From: Rotaria macrura
Taxonomy: Eukaryota > Rotifera > Eurotatoria > Philodinida > Philodinidae
Reading direction: 5' to 3'
NCBI GenBank assembly: GCA_900239685.1
Contig: OENT01000422.1
Coordinates: 55,045-119,044 of the forward strand
DNA: 64,000 bases
Shown piece by piece: positions 38,015 to 50,500 of this stretch. Numbering within the stretch: position 1 is the stretch's first letter; every line of letters begins with the position of its first letter. The notes below the pieces were generated by a model that saw nothing but the letters and a program-made list of their open reading frames with translations, was not told the DNA's origin and did no database searches. Made by a program: the position numbers and the translations under genes.

Positions 38015-40423
38015 TGAAACATTATTAATTGAGTATTCGTTAATTTTTTGTAAATACATTGTCATTGGTATTAAATATATTTTTCTACTGTCAATATGAT
38101 GAATTTTGGTTTGATTTCATATGTGACTTTTTTTTCAAGTACATGTAAATCAAAAAGAAATGGGTTCTATGAAATGAATCAACGATGGAAGTTTATGTGC
38201 AGGAAGAACTCTGCTAATTGAGTATAATGATAATTCATGTGAAACGCCTTGTTCTAATGATCCATCATCTTTCAGCATAAGAAATTTTCATTATGACTGG
38301 TTCTTAGGAAACTCAAGTTTCTTCGATTGTAATTTTAAAAAGTCCACAGAACTTATGCATGGTTTTAATGTTGACTAATTCTGTGTGTTACAAACTTGAT
38401 GTTCATGATTCGATTTTAATATGTAATATTAAATATGAGTATTTATGCAAGACAACTTGCGCTATGATGCAATTATGGAAATATTAAACGAATACTTATG
38501 ATAGCGTGTTACATGAGTGTTTGTATTAATGTCTCCGGGTTCTTGTCCGCCCACGTACATGACTGAGTACAACTACACGAAAAAATGAATGGAATGTATC
38601 GTTAAATTATCGTAATTAGTCTAGCTTAACATTTAAATAATTGAAACCGAAGTAGTTAGATGTTAAATGAATAACTAGAAGTATGACTCTTATAGCATAG
38701 AGTTCTTTACGGCGTGCGACCAAAAAGATAGAAATTTAGCCACTCTTTTTTAAAACTAATTTATAAGTGCGTGGGCATGCGTTAACAGATGCCACTATTT
38801 TCAATTTTTATTACATGAGTGGCATAATGACTGATAAGTGCACCATTATCGAAGGTAAAACATTGATTACAAGAACCAAAATGGTATTCATTGATGAGAC
38901 AGAGAAGAAAATAAATTCTTTTTAAATATATGAGACACAAGAAAATTAGTAGTTTCTATATGTATTACCCGGGACGATAAAATTCATCAAACGTACTTTT
39001 ATATTTTTGTCACTACTTATATTATCGTTGTCTTTTCAATGAAATCTGAAGAACGAAAAGACACAATGTGACCTATTTAGTTCATCGTTTGGAAAGTGAC
39101 GTCGAAGTTCCTCGAAGAATATTGTAGATGATGCGAAGCTGAATCACGTTGACATACAACAGCAGAGTAATATATGCTAATTTGAACGAGTAGGAAAAAG
39201 AAAGAACACTCGAGGTTTGATCAGTAAAATAAATGAAAGACTAATCAAATAAATAGACAAAGGATCAATGTAAATATTCAATAGTCGAATCTAGAGAGGT
39301 TATCTTTTTTCAGAACTTACAAAAAAATTCAATATCGATCAGTCAAGATTTGATTATGTTCAATCAGCAAAGCAACCGACTTCGTTCGCATGAAAATAAG
39401 AAAAATTAATTTTAGTTAATGAAAAGAAACAGCGGGGACATAGGAAACAAACCGAAAGAAAACTGAAAATAGAAATATGAAATATGAATAAAAGATAAGA
39501 AAATGAAAATGAAAATTCAATTTGTTCTACTAATCGAGCTACTTTGGCCACCACTATTCAATCTCTTTTTCTTTTCTTTTCTATCTGCATTTTATCGATT
39601 GCATGGTGGTAGCGGTGTATATTATTTCATCCGAATAGATATAAGAATAACTATTTTTTTTTCCATAGAATTCTTAAAAACAATCTTCATCAATTATATT
39701 TTGATCAGTTTCAATCTTTATTATTCTGTGTATTTATTCGTAAAATATTTAATTTAGTTTAATTGATGGTGTATGAAAAGAAAATCACTCTTAGATTACG
39801 GAAGGTACAGGAAAAGTGTCACAAGATGACTGATCTAACGTAGCAAGATTTAGCTAAATGATATCTTGATCCCAGAAGAAAAGAGTATATTTATGTACGT
39901 ATGTAAACCGATTGTAGACAAGCTAACACCATTGGGAAGATTTATTAACTCATTTTTATCATAAACCATATAATAGTTCAGTTGTGACTGATGAAGTGTT
40001 TCTGTATCGAGTTTTTCTAACGTTCAAGATTTAAAGAAAGTTTTATTTCATGTATTTTCAAATGTCATCTACTCCCCATCATTGAATCGGTACATGTATT
40101 TCTTTATTAAGATATGTCTAACAATATTTGGATCGATCCGCATTGTATATCTGCAAAAGAAAATACATGTTATTCATTGCGTATATTCATGACAAAACAC
40201 TGTCGCACATCCGTAATACTCTTTAATTTTCTGTCACTCTTACTGTTCTATTTTACGCTATATAACATGGTTTTAGTTTTAGATGAATTTCTTATAATTT
40301 ATCCTATAAGAGATGGCAAGTATTTATTAGCTTTGTGAGAAATTTCAAAAATCAAGAAAATTTTACAATGACAACAACAACAAAGCACACAAGATTAGTT
40401 TATTTGTGTTATTATTTGTATTC
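38015..40423. other. Intergenic stretch between convergent genes
   Basis: The stretch separates the receptor (+) from the F-box gene (-), whose 3' ends face each other. An ATTAAA near 38071, just downstream of the receptor stop, could serve as its polyadenylation signal. The short frames at 39360-39757 lie on both strands of the same AT-rich sequence and show no protein character. Confidence 0.5.
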
Positions 40424-43400
40424 TTATTTCCAAATGTATAAATACCAGTTGTCCATTCTCCATTTGACTTTAATCCATTGCGAAGATAGAAGTATTGGTT
40501 CAAGATCTTGTTTGATTTGATCTGACAATGTATGACATATACAAATTTTAATTGATATCAAATTATTTGTATAGGTAGGTGACAATAAAAAATTCAGAAT
40601 CTGTTGACAAGCATGACTTGTTGTTACATTCATTTGTAAATGTTCTAATTGAGGTATTAAGTGAGTTAATAAAAATCGGATTTCTTTCCATGATACACAT
40701 TCACTTATAAGGGAGAGAACTTTTATATTTGATAATAAAAAATCTGGACGAATTTGTGACCATGCTATGTCGAGTGAATGAAGTGACATTAATGTTAATA
40801 GCTGATTAAAATTAAATGATGATGTTGAAGTATTGATTATTAAATGACGAACTGATGAGAGACAAACTAGAGTTGATATCGAATGTGGCGATAGAATACA
40901 TTTATTCGGTTCATTATTTGATATTAGCGTTAAATGATTAACATGACGACAGAAAGGAACATTTGAATTACCAGACAATTCCGATAGATTTATTCGAACA
41001 CGTTCAACACGATCATAGATTCCTAGAAGAAACGAATCAAATAGGATCTTTGAGTTTTATTGCGTTCGAGTAGATGATAAAAGTGACGATGGTTGTTCAA
41101 TTAATTATTCAGAAAACAAATACAATCTTCAGACAATCTTGTCTTAAAAGACAAGTAATAGATCGTTTTAGTCGCTAGAAATACATGCAAACCGAATCTC
41201 AACTGTAACAGGTGCTAAAATTGACTCGTAAAAATCTTTAACAAAGCAATAAATAATTGTATATGGAACGCTGGAATACTGAGAAAGAGTTTTACTCACT
41301 GATAAAACTAATACTTTCTCAGATACGATTGATTTAATTCCATCACTAATTCATAAACATCAATTAAATGTATGAAAAAGTGTAATCCAGTTTAAGTGGT
41401 TGTCGCTATACGTACCAAAAAATACGGCGTAACTTGAAACTCAGTAACAAAGTTTCATCGCGACGAACACTTTTTTCTAAATCATCTGTAACTTACATAC
41501 ATGTCAATCTAACAACTAGATAGGGTCAGATGAAAATGAAGACTAGAAGTAGATATGAATATTGTATTACTTGTATCTGAATTAAAAATTTATCTCTTGT
41601 TACTTTTCACTTTATGTTGTTGTTGTCATGCAAGTATCTCGAAACGCAGCACTATTTTCATGTGAAACTATAGTATGTCCAATGTAAGGAGAAGAAACCG
41701 ATTTATGTAATCGTTAAGTGACTGTAGTGTGATAACGAAGCACTTACACCTTCTTTTCTCAGACGAAGTGTACATCTCTACTGACAACACTATCCATGTA
41801 GGTTGAGCTAGAAATCGTTAGCATTCGTAATAAATGTCGTAAGTTTTAATTAAAAATATAGTTATATCTTTCATTTTATTTCTAATTACCATCGTCGAGT
41901 ATGTGTTTACTAGTATTGCTCATGTTGTGAACTTTACTCCATTGAATAAATGGTAAATTAAGTACTTTATCCGGATAGGGTGTTGTGTGTATAGTTAATG
42001 ATTGACGAGAATTTTTATTGTTAGTTATTTCTTGAACAGTAGTAACAAGATCATTGTTGAAACCATGATGTGTAATATCAATTTTGGTTGATAAACCTTT
42101 TCGAATGAATTGAAAACGCTTGAGTTTATTAGATAGTTGCATAAAATCACTGATCTTTTCATTCGATTTTCCATATGAGTGATATATCAATGATTGTAAT
42201 CGAGGTAAATGAGGAAATAATTCTGAATTAAGCAAAGCTAATGTAACATCTCTGTCTTGTAAATCAATATTTAAATGAGTTAATTGAGATATCCATAAAG
42301 AAGACATTTGCTTTCCTGATGATCGAGCATAAATACAAGCTGAAAATAATTATTTTTTATAATTAAAAAAAAACCGTAGAAATCAAATTTGAAAAATCAT
42401 GAATACTAATTCATCTTTATGTTAAATTCTTTTTTTTTCGTAATCGATTTTGTGAACATTAAGATTCAAAAACGCGGAAAATTCTTCATATCTTTAGCAA
42501 TATATTGAAATGTTGTAATCGATATTTCATGCATTGTTTGGTTTAGGTTAAACTAATCTATCATTAGGTTTCGAACACAAATGAAACATGACTCACTTAT
42601 AAAATTGAATGCACAAAAAAATTGATTAGCTGTCAAAGAAACCGCTCTAAGATTGTGTTGAAAAACTTGAAATCAACAATGGCTCGATAGTTTTCAAGAT
42701 ATTTTGATATTCTCATTTCTATTGAAACAATCCATTGAGAAACTCCTTGTCAATCGATTTGAATCTTATCTACGTGTGAATAAAATTTTCTGATAGGAAA
42801 TAGATTCAGTAGAATAAACGACGGTTCAAAATAAGTATTTATGTTAACAATGTGGTGAATCTGAAATTTTTCAATAATGTGTATTCTGTTTTTTTTTTTT
42901 CAGTACACTCGATGATAAATAAACTTTCAATATAAAATTTGAAAAATTCCGAACAAAGACCAACCAAATATGTTCAATTTTTTTCATTAGTGCGTCACTC
43001 TAACTATTTCTCATTTATATTAAAGAAAATATGTATTCGAATGTAATGTGGTACTCCAAAAAGATTGAAGTATTCTTTTTTTATTTTCTTCATTGAAATC
43101 TTCTTCTTACTTTTTAGTTTAGACAAACATGGCAAAGCTCGAAGTAAAACAAATAAGTCATCAGGAAAACTTTTAATAGCCATATGAAGTTGTTCAATGG
43201 TTGTCGATGATATATGAGAGCATGTTTTATTATCAAATGCATAACCGCCAATAAGATAACATTGTTTTAACGATGTTGACCGCAGTGCTAACTGATAGAG
43301 TTTTACGGCATGTTTCGCTTTTTTATGAAATTTAATGTATAATTTTTCAAGATAAGGTGGTAGATAATCGATTTCATCACCAATAATATCATCCAAATGT

Positions 43401-43726
43401 AATGAGCGTAATCGAAGAAATTTTTCAGGACGATAATAATCCAACGAAAAAAATTCAGATATTAATAAACCATGTGAATATTGATTTGTTAAACGAAGAT
43501 ATACAATTTGACACGGTGAACAATGTGTTAAAATACGTAAAAAAAATGAATATGATGTATAGGTTAAATCAAGAGATAGACGACTATTGGATATTAAATA
43601 AGATATGCGAGAATTCGATAATGGAAAAAATATAGTAAACAGATCCGATGGATGAAGATACGAAAATATTTCAAGCAATAATTCTGATGGCAGATCATCT
43701 AATAGCATGATATCTATTACAGACAA
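40424..43726 (-). CDS. F-box protein with leucine-rich C-terminal region
   Basis: Three exons, 43726-43111, 42339-41890 and 41022-40424, join with both junctions in phase 1 to give 554 aa. The F-box lies at residues 8-45 (LDDLPSELLLEIFSYLHPSDL), the motif that binds Skp1 in SCF ubiquitin ligases. The rest is a run of irregular leucine-rich segments (for example LRSLHLDDI, SLWISQLTHLNIDL and IPQLEHLQMNV) expected to form the substrate-binding curve. The C-terminus ends in a short aromatic stretch, WRMDNWYLYIWK, which I associate with bdelloid F-box families from memory. The start is ATG 43726; a second Met at residue 7 is possible. Both introns have clear sites (A|GTAAGA, TTTTCAG, G|GTAATT, TTCTAG), and the join restores DDGIYDRVERV. 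The substrate is unknown. Bdelloids carry many such genes. Confidence 0.85.
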
Positions 43727-45342
43727 AAAGAAAGATTTGCATACGATTCTTTTCTAATAAAAATTTCAACAAATGACATTAGCAATAATCGCTAAAGATT
43801 AGAGAAAATATTTCGTTTCGATCAGCTATGATACTTATCATTGCTTGTGCCTCTCGAAAATAACTTATCCTTGAAACAGGATTTGAAAATTTATAGGTCA
43901 AAATAAAATATGTTAATTGTGTGATATCGGCATTTCATTGAGTCAACTTTTAAAATTATTCAAATATTTGAGAAAATCAAAAAGATTTTTTTTTCATTTC
44001 GCTTCGTCATACGCTACGAATCAACATTCTCCAATGATAATGAATGATAGTTTTCTATCTACTTGAGGGTCAAATTTTATGAAAAGACATTCTAAGAAAA
44101 ATAATTAACATTCTTAATATCCCTCAATTCATTTGATGTACCTTGGATTCAATCCAAATCAATATAAATATATTTATATTAATACTAAACCATTATTGAT
44201 GATGAAAGCCGAACATGAAGCTTTCGTTTCATTTAAATTCAGAAAATTAGTAAAAATTTATTTTCTATAACTTTTGTCGCATGAGAAATATAACTAGCCT
44301 ATATTTCTAAGAACTCAACACATTTAGAATGTTTTTAACGCTATTAAATATTTTGTAGTTGTTGCATGTTCGTATTGGAGTACATTGTGGTATTGTTTGA
44401 AACGATTCATTCAATGATAGTTTTACGTAGAGATTGTTCATCGATCTCGTTTTTCTTCCCATGTCACGCATGAACATAGAGATGATAAACTAATTAAGAT
44501 GATTAATCACAAAATAAATTCTATTCTTCCTTTTCTAATTGCATATCATAAGTGTATGCTCTGACTTGTTCTTAAGAAGTGTAATTAAAAATTTTGCCTT
44601 TCACAAGTATGTCACGAGTATAAAAATCACCATGCATTTCATGTAAGTTTCTTCTTCAAGCTCATATGGTTCATCGGACAGTCTAATTAATTAAATTTGT
44701 AGTTAATTGAATTATTTAAAATGAACTCTACTTAATATATCCGTTATAAGTATTCATAATAGAGTTGAAATAAAGAACAGGTCCTAGAGAATGATTTTGA
44801 CATATATATCAAAAGTGAAAATTTTTACTATTTGGCTTTTTGTCAAACGTTGTCTTTCATTCTGTTTACATCAGTAACTAGAAGACGTCCGTAGGTTAAT
44901 GAAATCGGAGTTTGTCCCACTTTTAATATGGTAAAGTAAACAAAAATCGGCGATTGTTGAATTTTTATTGAGAAATATGAGTATACTTCAATTTTGTCAA
45001 GCAATAACTTCGTACAAAAGAATCAAGATATAATACTCTTATTCATATTTGAACATGAATTTTGAAACTTTATTAATCACCGTTGAAAACTTTTGATGGT
45101 GAACAATCATCATTTCTAAATCTACTTACACATGCAGAAACTATTTCAGGTTCAATTGATAGTTAAGGATTTCTTTCTAGAATCCCAAAATAATCTGAAA
45201 GCACAAAATTCTAAGAATGCCTAGTTTCGGTTTTTTTTCGATCTCTTCGTAAACAAAAATAAAACTTTCCTACTTAATGAGTAAGTACAAGAAAAATTTT
45301 TATATAAAACAACAAGAAAAAAAAACACACAAGATACGGCTG
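43727..45342. other. Intergenic stretch, nothing recognised
   Basis: AT-rich sequence between the start of the F-box gene and the stop of MAIP1, both minus strand. I see no open frame with protein character and no inverted repeat of note. The F-box promoter should lie just above 43727. Confidence 0.5.
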
Positions 45343-46167
45343 CTACTTCTGTTCATATTCGCTTGGCAACCAATGATTAAGTCCACTAATAATCCAACTA
45401 TCATCTTTGGCATTTTTACTCATATCTCGTAAAAATTTATAATTACAAACAACAATATTATCACGCATTTTTTTCATTGCAGCTGTCCAACTTTCAGCCG
45501 AATCACTTTTTCCATGGGAAATTTCTTGTTGATAGGAATTACGATCTTTTAGAATATGAAAGATCATCGTTATTTCAACTAAACGGCTATCTAAAATTGT
45601 CATATAAATACGATTTATTTAAAAAGAAAATTAAAACAAATAATTAGAACGGTTTTTACTCGTATTCTCATCCATAATCATACCAATTAAATATGGATAT
45701 GAAAAAACAATTTCAGAGTCATCAATGGGAATCTTTTGCTTTTGTTCTGATGTTAAGCTTTGATAATTTTGTTTGACTTCATTGAGAACCTAGTTTCATC
45801 GCTTTCATTACAATAGTTGTATATGAAAAATACAAAATACTACCTCTTGTGTAACAAAACCTGAAAGATCATCGAATTGATTATTACCAATAAGACGTGA
45901 AACAACGGTCAATGCTTGCCGAGCACCATCAGAGAATGGTTTTATGGCAAATGTCGAGTCGAAATATCCGCTGATGAGTATTCGAGAAAAGAAATTTCTT
46001 ATTGTGAAGATAATATTCGGATACACTATACGAGGCAGATCCATTAACATCATGGGACGATGTTGCGCCGAACTATAACGTATACGACCTGAAGATAAGA
46101 GTTTAGTTGACTGTTTCATAATAGAATTAAACAATGGTCGTGATGAACGACTTATGATGAAAGCCAT
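45343..46167 (-). CDS. MAIP1: MAIP1, mitochondrial m-AAA protease-interacting protein
   Basis: Three exons, 46167-45844, 45789-45660 and 45590-45343, join in phase 0 and then phase 1 to give 233 aa. The N-terminus (MAFIISRSSRPLFNSIMKQ) is basic and lacks acidic residues, as a mitochondrial targeting peptide should. The core IRNFFSRILISGYFDSTFAI, then FSDGARQALTVVSRLI, matches MAIP1 (C2orf47), whose human form reads similarly (a YFD block followed by a FSxGAxQA block). The last exon gives LVEITMIFHIL and ends SGLNHWLP, also conserved in the family. In mammals MAIP1 binds the AFG3L2 m-AAA protease in the matrix and protects the calcium-uniporter subunit EMRE during import. The product is somewhat shorter than the human one. 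The introns are 54 and 69 bp. The family call rests on remembered motifs but is consistent over all three exons. Confidence 0.82.
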
Positions 46168-47575
46168 CTAGAAAAAGAATCAATTTTCAAATATAGAATC
46201 ATTCCATGAGTTTTATTAAGTGATTGTAACAAAGGAAACGATGAAGCTGTAAGAGATAATTTCGTTTGTTGGCTGCTAGTGACTTGAATCTAAAGAATGA
46301 CAATGTTTCATATTGTTAAAAGTTTATGAACAGAATTGATAGAAGCCTTCTTTCAACTTGGCAAAATGATGTTAAAAAAAACATAAGGTTACTGGAAAGT
46401 TGATTACAGCTAAACTACTGATAAGATCCAATTGAAAAGCAGAGTCAAAACCTATGCTCGATAGGTGGCGCGATGTTATTAATTGATATGGTAATCGGAA
46501 TAGTTTTCTTTTTCATTAAGTTTAGAGAGTACTTAAATTAAGCCAATAAACTCATAATGATCATATAAGTAAATATCGCGATATTTCAATTGTTCACTGA
46601 ACAATAGATAGAAATTGATGAATCTTATGATGGATTTTGGTATCCCTCACATGATCATCAAATTACAGTAGGTTTATCTTTTGGCATTCACTAATGCTGC
46701 TTGACTTACGCAAGAAATTCAAAATATCACTGTGTCAAAACCGTACGGTATAAATGTTTGTCGTGAAGCTGTAGTACACAATCTATGCTATTTTAAGAGC
46801 AGTTCAATCCGATTTAGAAAAAGCTTTACTTATTTTACTCTATTTCTCCTAACGAAACAATTTCATCTTTGCATTACTGAACATCTGTAAAATGCTGAAA
46901 AATTTCACATGTTTTCAGTTGTATCTAATTGTATGTCTTGTGAATGTTCTCAAAATAAATATAGTAACACGGCTTCGGATAGAAAAGTCACATGCGAACT
47001 TGATTACAATTCACTGCCTGATTCCAACTTGATCAGTAGATTTGATAGATAACAAGTTAAATAAAAATGTTTCTGATATATATTACACTGTTCGTTAAAT
47101 TCAGAAAACAGAGAAAAAACAGTGCCATTGAGAAATTTGTCTCTAAGTTTTCATAGAGATCTTTTTATACACCTACTCATTGACAGGAGAGAGTTTATCA
47201 CGCAGACAAGGACAGCATTTGAAATTATCAAAACACTCCTAGACAACAATAACTATTTAAATTCATGACATAACCATGGATACAATTAAGCTGCATAATA
47301 TGCGTTGTGCAATGAATAAATCAAGCAATGTATGTGAATGTCAGAGAAGTCTGAGAAGATTTATTTCCGAATCAAATCTTAATAGTTTGCATAGATATTG
47401 ATGTTGATTTCAAAACTTTATTCACAATCTGATCACAAATGAAACTTTAGTAAAAAAGAAAGAAATAAACAACAAGCCAGATACAATACAAAATATAGCG
47501 ACATCAAGCTAATCGAACTGGATACAAAATATAATAACAAGAATTTCACGCTAAATCTAGTCCGGAAAACTTTCA
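46168..47575. other. Intergenic stretch between RdRP and MAIP1
   Basis: About 1.4 kb with no coding character that I can find. It should contain the MAIP1 promoter on its left side and the RdRP 3' untranslated region and polyadenylation signal on its right, but no motif is clear enough to assign. Confidence 0.45.
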
Positions 47576-50500
47576 TCACCATGTTACGTTACCAAATTCA
47601 TTTTCAGCAGCAATAGAAAGTAATCCAAGTGTTAAATATTCATTAAGATGTGCCATATCCATCCTTTCTGATGAATCACTCAACAAATGTGTTCGAGAAC
47701 ATTGAACAGTTAAGTTTAAAAATAATTTATAATATTTACACGCCATTTCATCTGACCACCAATTTGAAAGTGGCGGAAACGATGATATTGATGGCGATGA
47801 AGCAAATTGAGGCAATGTCAAATTTACTGAAAATGAAAATTTTATCATGGATACTAAAGATTTCATCACAATTTTTTTGAATCACAATGTAAAATGTGAT
47901 TTAACTCCAGTTAATAATCACAAGGACTATGTTCTCGTGTATTTACAAGAGAATGAATGTGTTCAATCTTCATGCTCAAAGTTAGATTGGGATAAATTTC
48001 ATAGGAAAGTTCTTCATCCATGATAGTGAGACACAATGCACTTGTTCCGTGGATGATGTGAGAAAGACCTGAAGATTGCGCGTAGAGTTCCTCAGGTTTG
48101 ATATCAAAACTGCTATACACTATTCCTTGTTTGAACAAAACTTCTACTAAGATTATCGAAAATTTTGCGTTTCATATTGTGTCCTAATAGATATGTTGCT
48201 AAAATAAGTCAAAAGTTGGTTTGAGTTCTTAACTCTTTACTCGAATAACTCCTCGCGATTGTACTCTGTGAAAGATTGAGAAAAAAAAAAGAAAGAGATA
48301 AACATGCATACTTGATGTTCCATTTTCACCAGTCACTGCTAATTGTTGTTTTGATAGAAATCTATTTTGTAATAGTGTTAGTCCAGAACACATTTTTGGT
48401 TTATATTTTGCGAATAAAAGTTGAGTCGCAACATGTTTCCATCTACGTAGAAGTATAATTGGTTTGGCAGCTGTTTTTGAAGATTGTTTCCATGTTGAAA
48501 ATATTTCTTGTCTATCTAACCAACCTGTTACGATTTCAAGCATAGCCCATTCCATAAGAGGAACACGTATATAAATATATTTTTTTATTCGAGCATCAAA
48601 ATTAAGTTGAAGTAAACAAGAATCTTTATCTAAACTTGAATTGAAATCAACGATGAAACGAAGTGATTGATTTTCTATTAACAGCAAGAATGAACGGAAT
48701 AATGCTTGTCCAACAAGATAATAATTCGATGGTAAATATGATGAATTTTGCTTTTTTAAATTGGCTCGCCTTAATTTAACTAACCATGATGAAAATACCC
48801 ATGCAAATGAAAGAATTTTTTTCGTGTATGGTTGTTTGTACGTCACTTGATAGCAAGCTGATGCACGTGCCATTCGATGTTCATCACATTCTTCACATAG
48901 ACATTTTAATTGATGATGATTACTTAATGGACAATAAGTAAATAGAGTTTTTATTCGATCCATTAAATGATTCAATTCAACTTGTGCTGAATCGGCAATG
49001 TCGAATTGTTTCGACATTGTTTGTTGTTGAGAATCAAATCGACACATAAGATCAACTTCGGACTGAAAATGATAGACGTACATTATATCACTGATTTGAT
49101 CATGATAAAGTTTAAATAAATTTTCAGCTTCAGAGATGTACAATTCTGCCAATGGATGAACTAAAAGTGGATCGATTTGAACATGTGCACTTATGTGTGA
49201 TGATTGAATAAGACCAATAGTTGTTTTTGTATGTAAACAACGATTTATTTTAAGCCAACCAGGCTCCGAACGACGTATAGCTCGAAATAAGACTCCTGAA
49301 TAGAAAAAATATATAGACGCCAATGGGAAAGAAAAACAAAGAAAATTGATTTTTTTGGTTTTTATTTATACCGATTGCATTTGATGATAGATATTGCTCG
49401 TATTGTTTTGGTCGATTAAAAAAATCAGGTCGTTCATTAGCTAGTTTACGAGCTATGAGACCTATTTCATTTTCACTCAATGGATGTCTTCCTGTTTTAG
49501 CAGCATCGACTTCTTCAGAAATAGCAGATGCCAGTGCCATGGCATCCGGATGCCGAATATTACATTTATCTGTGTATGCTAAGTGAAGATTCGACAAACG
49601 ACCGAGTTCATCTTGTTCAGAAATGTCAAGAACACATTTCCGAATATCATCACGTGTTACTGGTCGTTCAAGTTTCTTTGGTTTATCTTGTGAATCATAT
49701 TCGTACGGTGGAAAATTTTCCGTTGTTGGAAGTAAATCTGGATGCCAATAAACAGCATATTCATCACCTAAAAAACATAAAGTGCATTTATATTACCGAT
49801 GTATCTATAGACAATCGCAGTATCATTCATAATGAAAATTAGTCTTTGAATAGTTTTTCTTTGTCAACGAGTAGTAGTGTCAAGAATAAAACTGGATTGA
49901 TTCTTTACGGCAACAAAATAGTTGGTCAGTACAATCGATGACATTGCCAGTAAAATAAATGAAATGATCAGTAATAACATTTTCAGTCCGCTTCTCTTTG
50001 GATAGAACCCCACTGTCGAAGCCAGTACTAGCTGATTTTCATGGATTTGGAATTCATAGGAAATGTATGAGGAATTTGTGGAGAATCCATGAGAATCCAA
50101 TTAGACAGCGAGTGGAGCGGCTATCTGTCAGATCCGATATGATTCGATTGATACAGCTACAAGTTTTTTTTGACGTAGGACAATTTGCTGCATGAAGGTA
50201 ATCGGGGACAGCTTATCGTTTAAGATCATATGGATTCGCCATGAATTCCGAATCCATGAAAATCAGTCAGTACTGACTTGAATGGTTGTCTTCTGTTCAG
50301 TAGGGAACGGACTGAACATTTTATTATTGATCATTTCATCTATCATACTGACCACGTAATTCCATGTCATTGTTTGCAAGTTCTGTGTAGATAATAAAGC
50401 TTGATTTAACTATTGATGTATGAAAGAATGTTTATTTCATTGAAACTGGCTAAGATATTTCAATGTTGGTAGTACTTAATTCAGAAATACATCGAGATCA

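Noticed and set aside
45808-45843. Continuation of the first MAIP1 exon as VVFCIFHIQLL
   Set aside because: This is read-through past the donor GAG|GTAGTA; the next exon joins in phase and restores the family sequence.
49864-50100. Minus-strand frame of 78 codons with a hydrophobic segment
   Set aside because: It runs across the border of the hAT-like element at 49984, so the frame is an accident of the insertion inside an RdRP intron.
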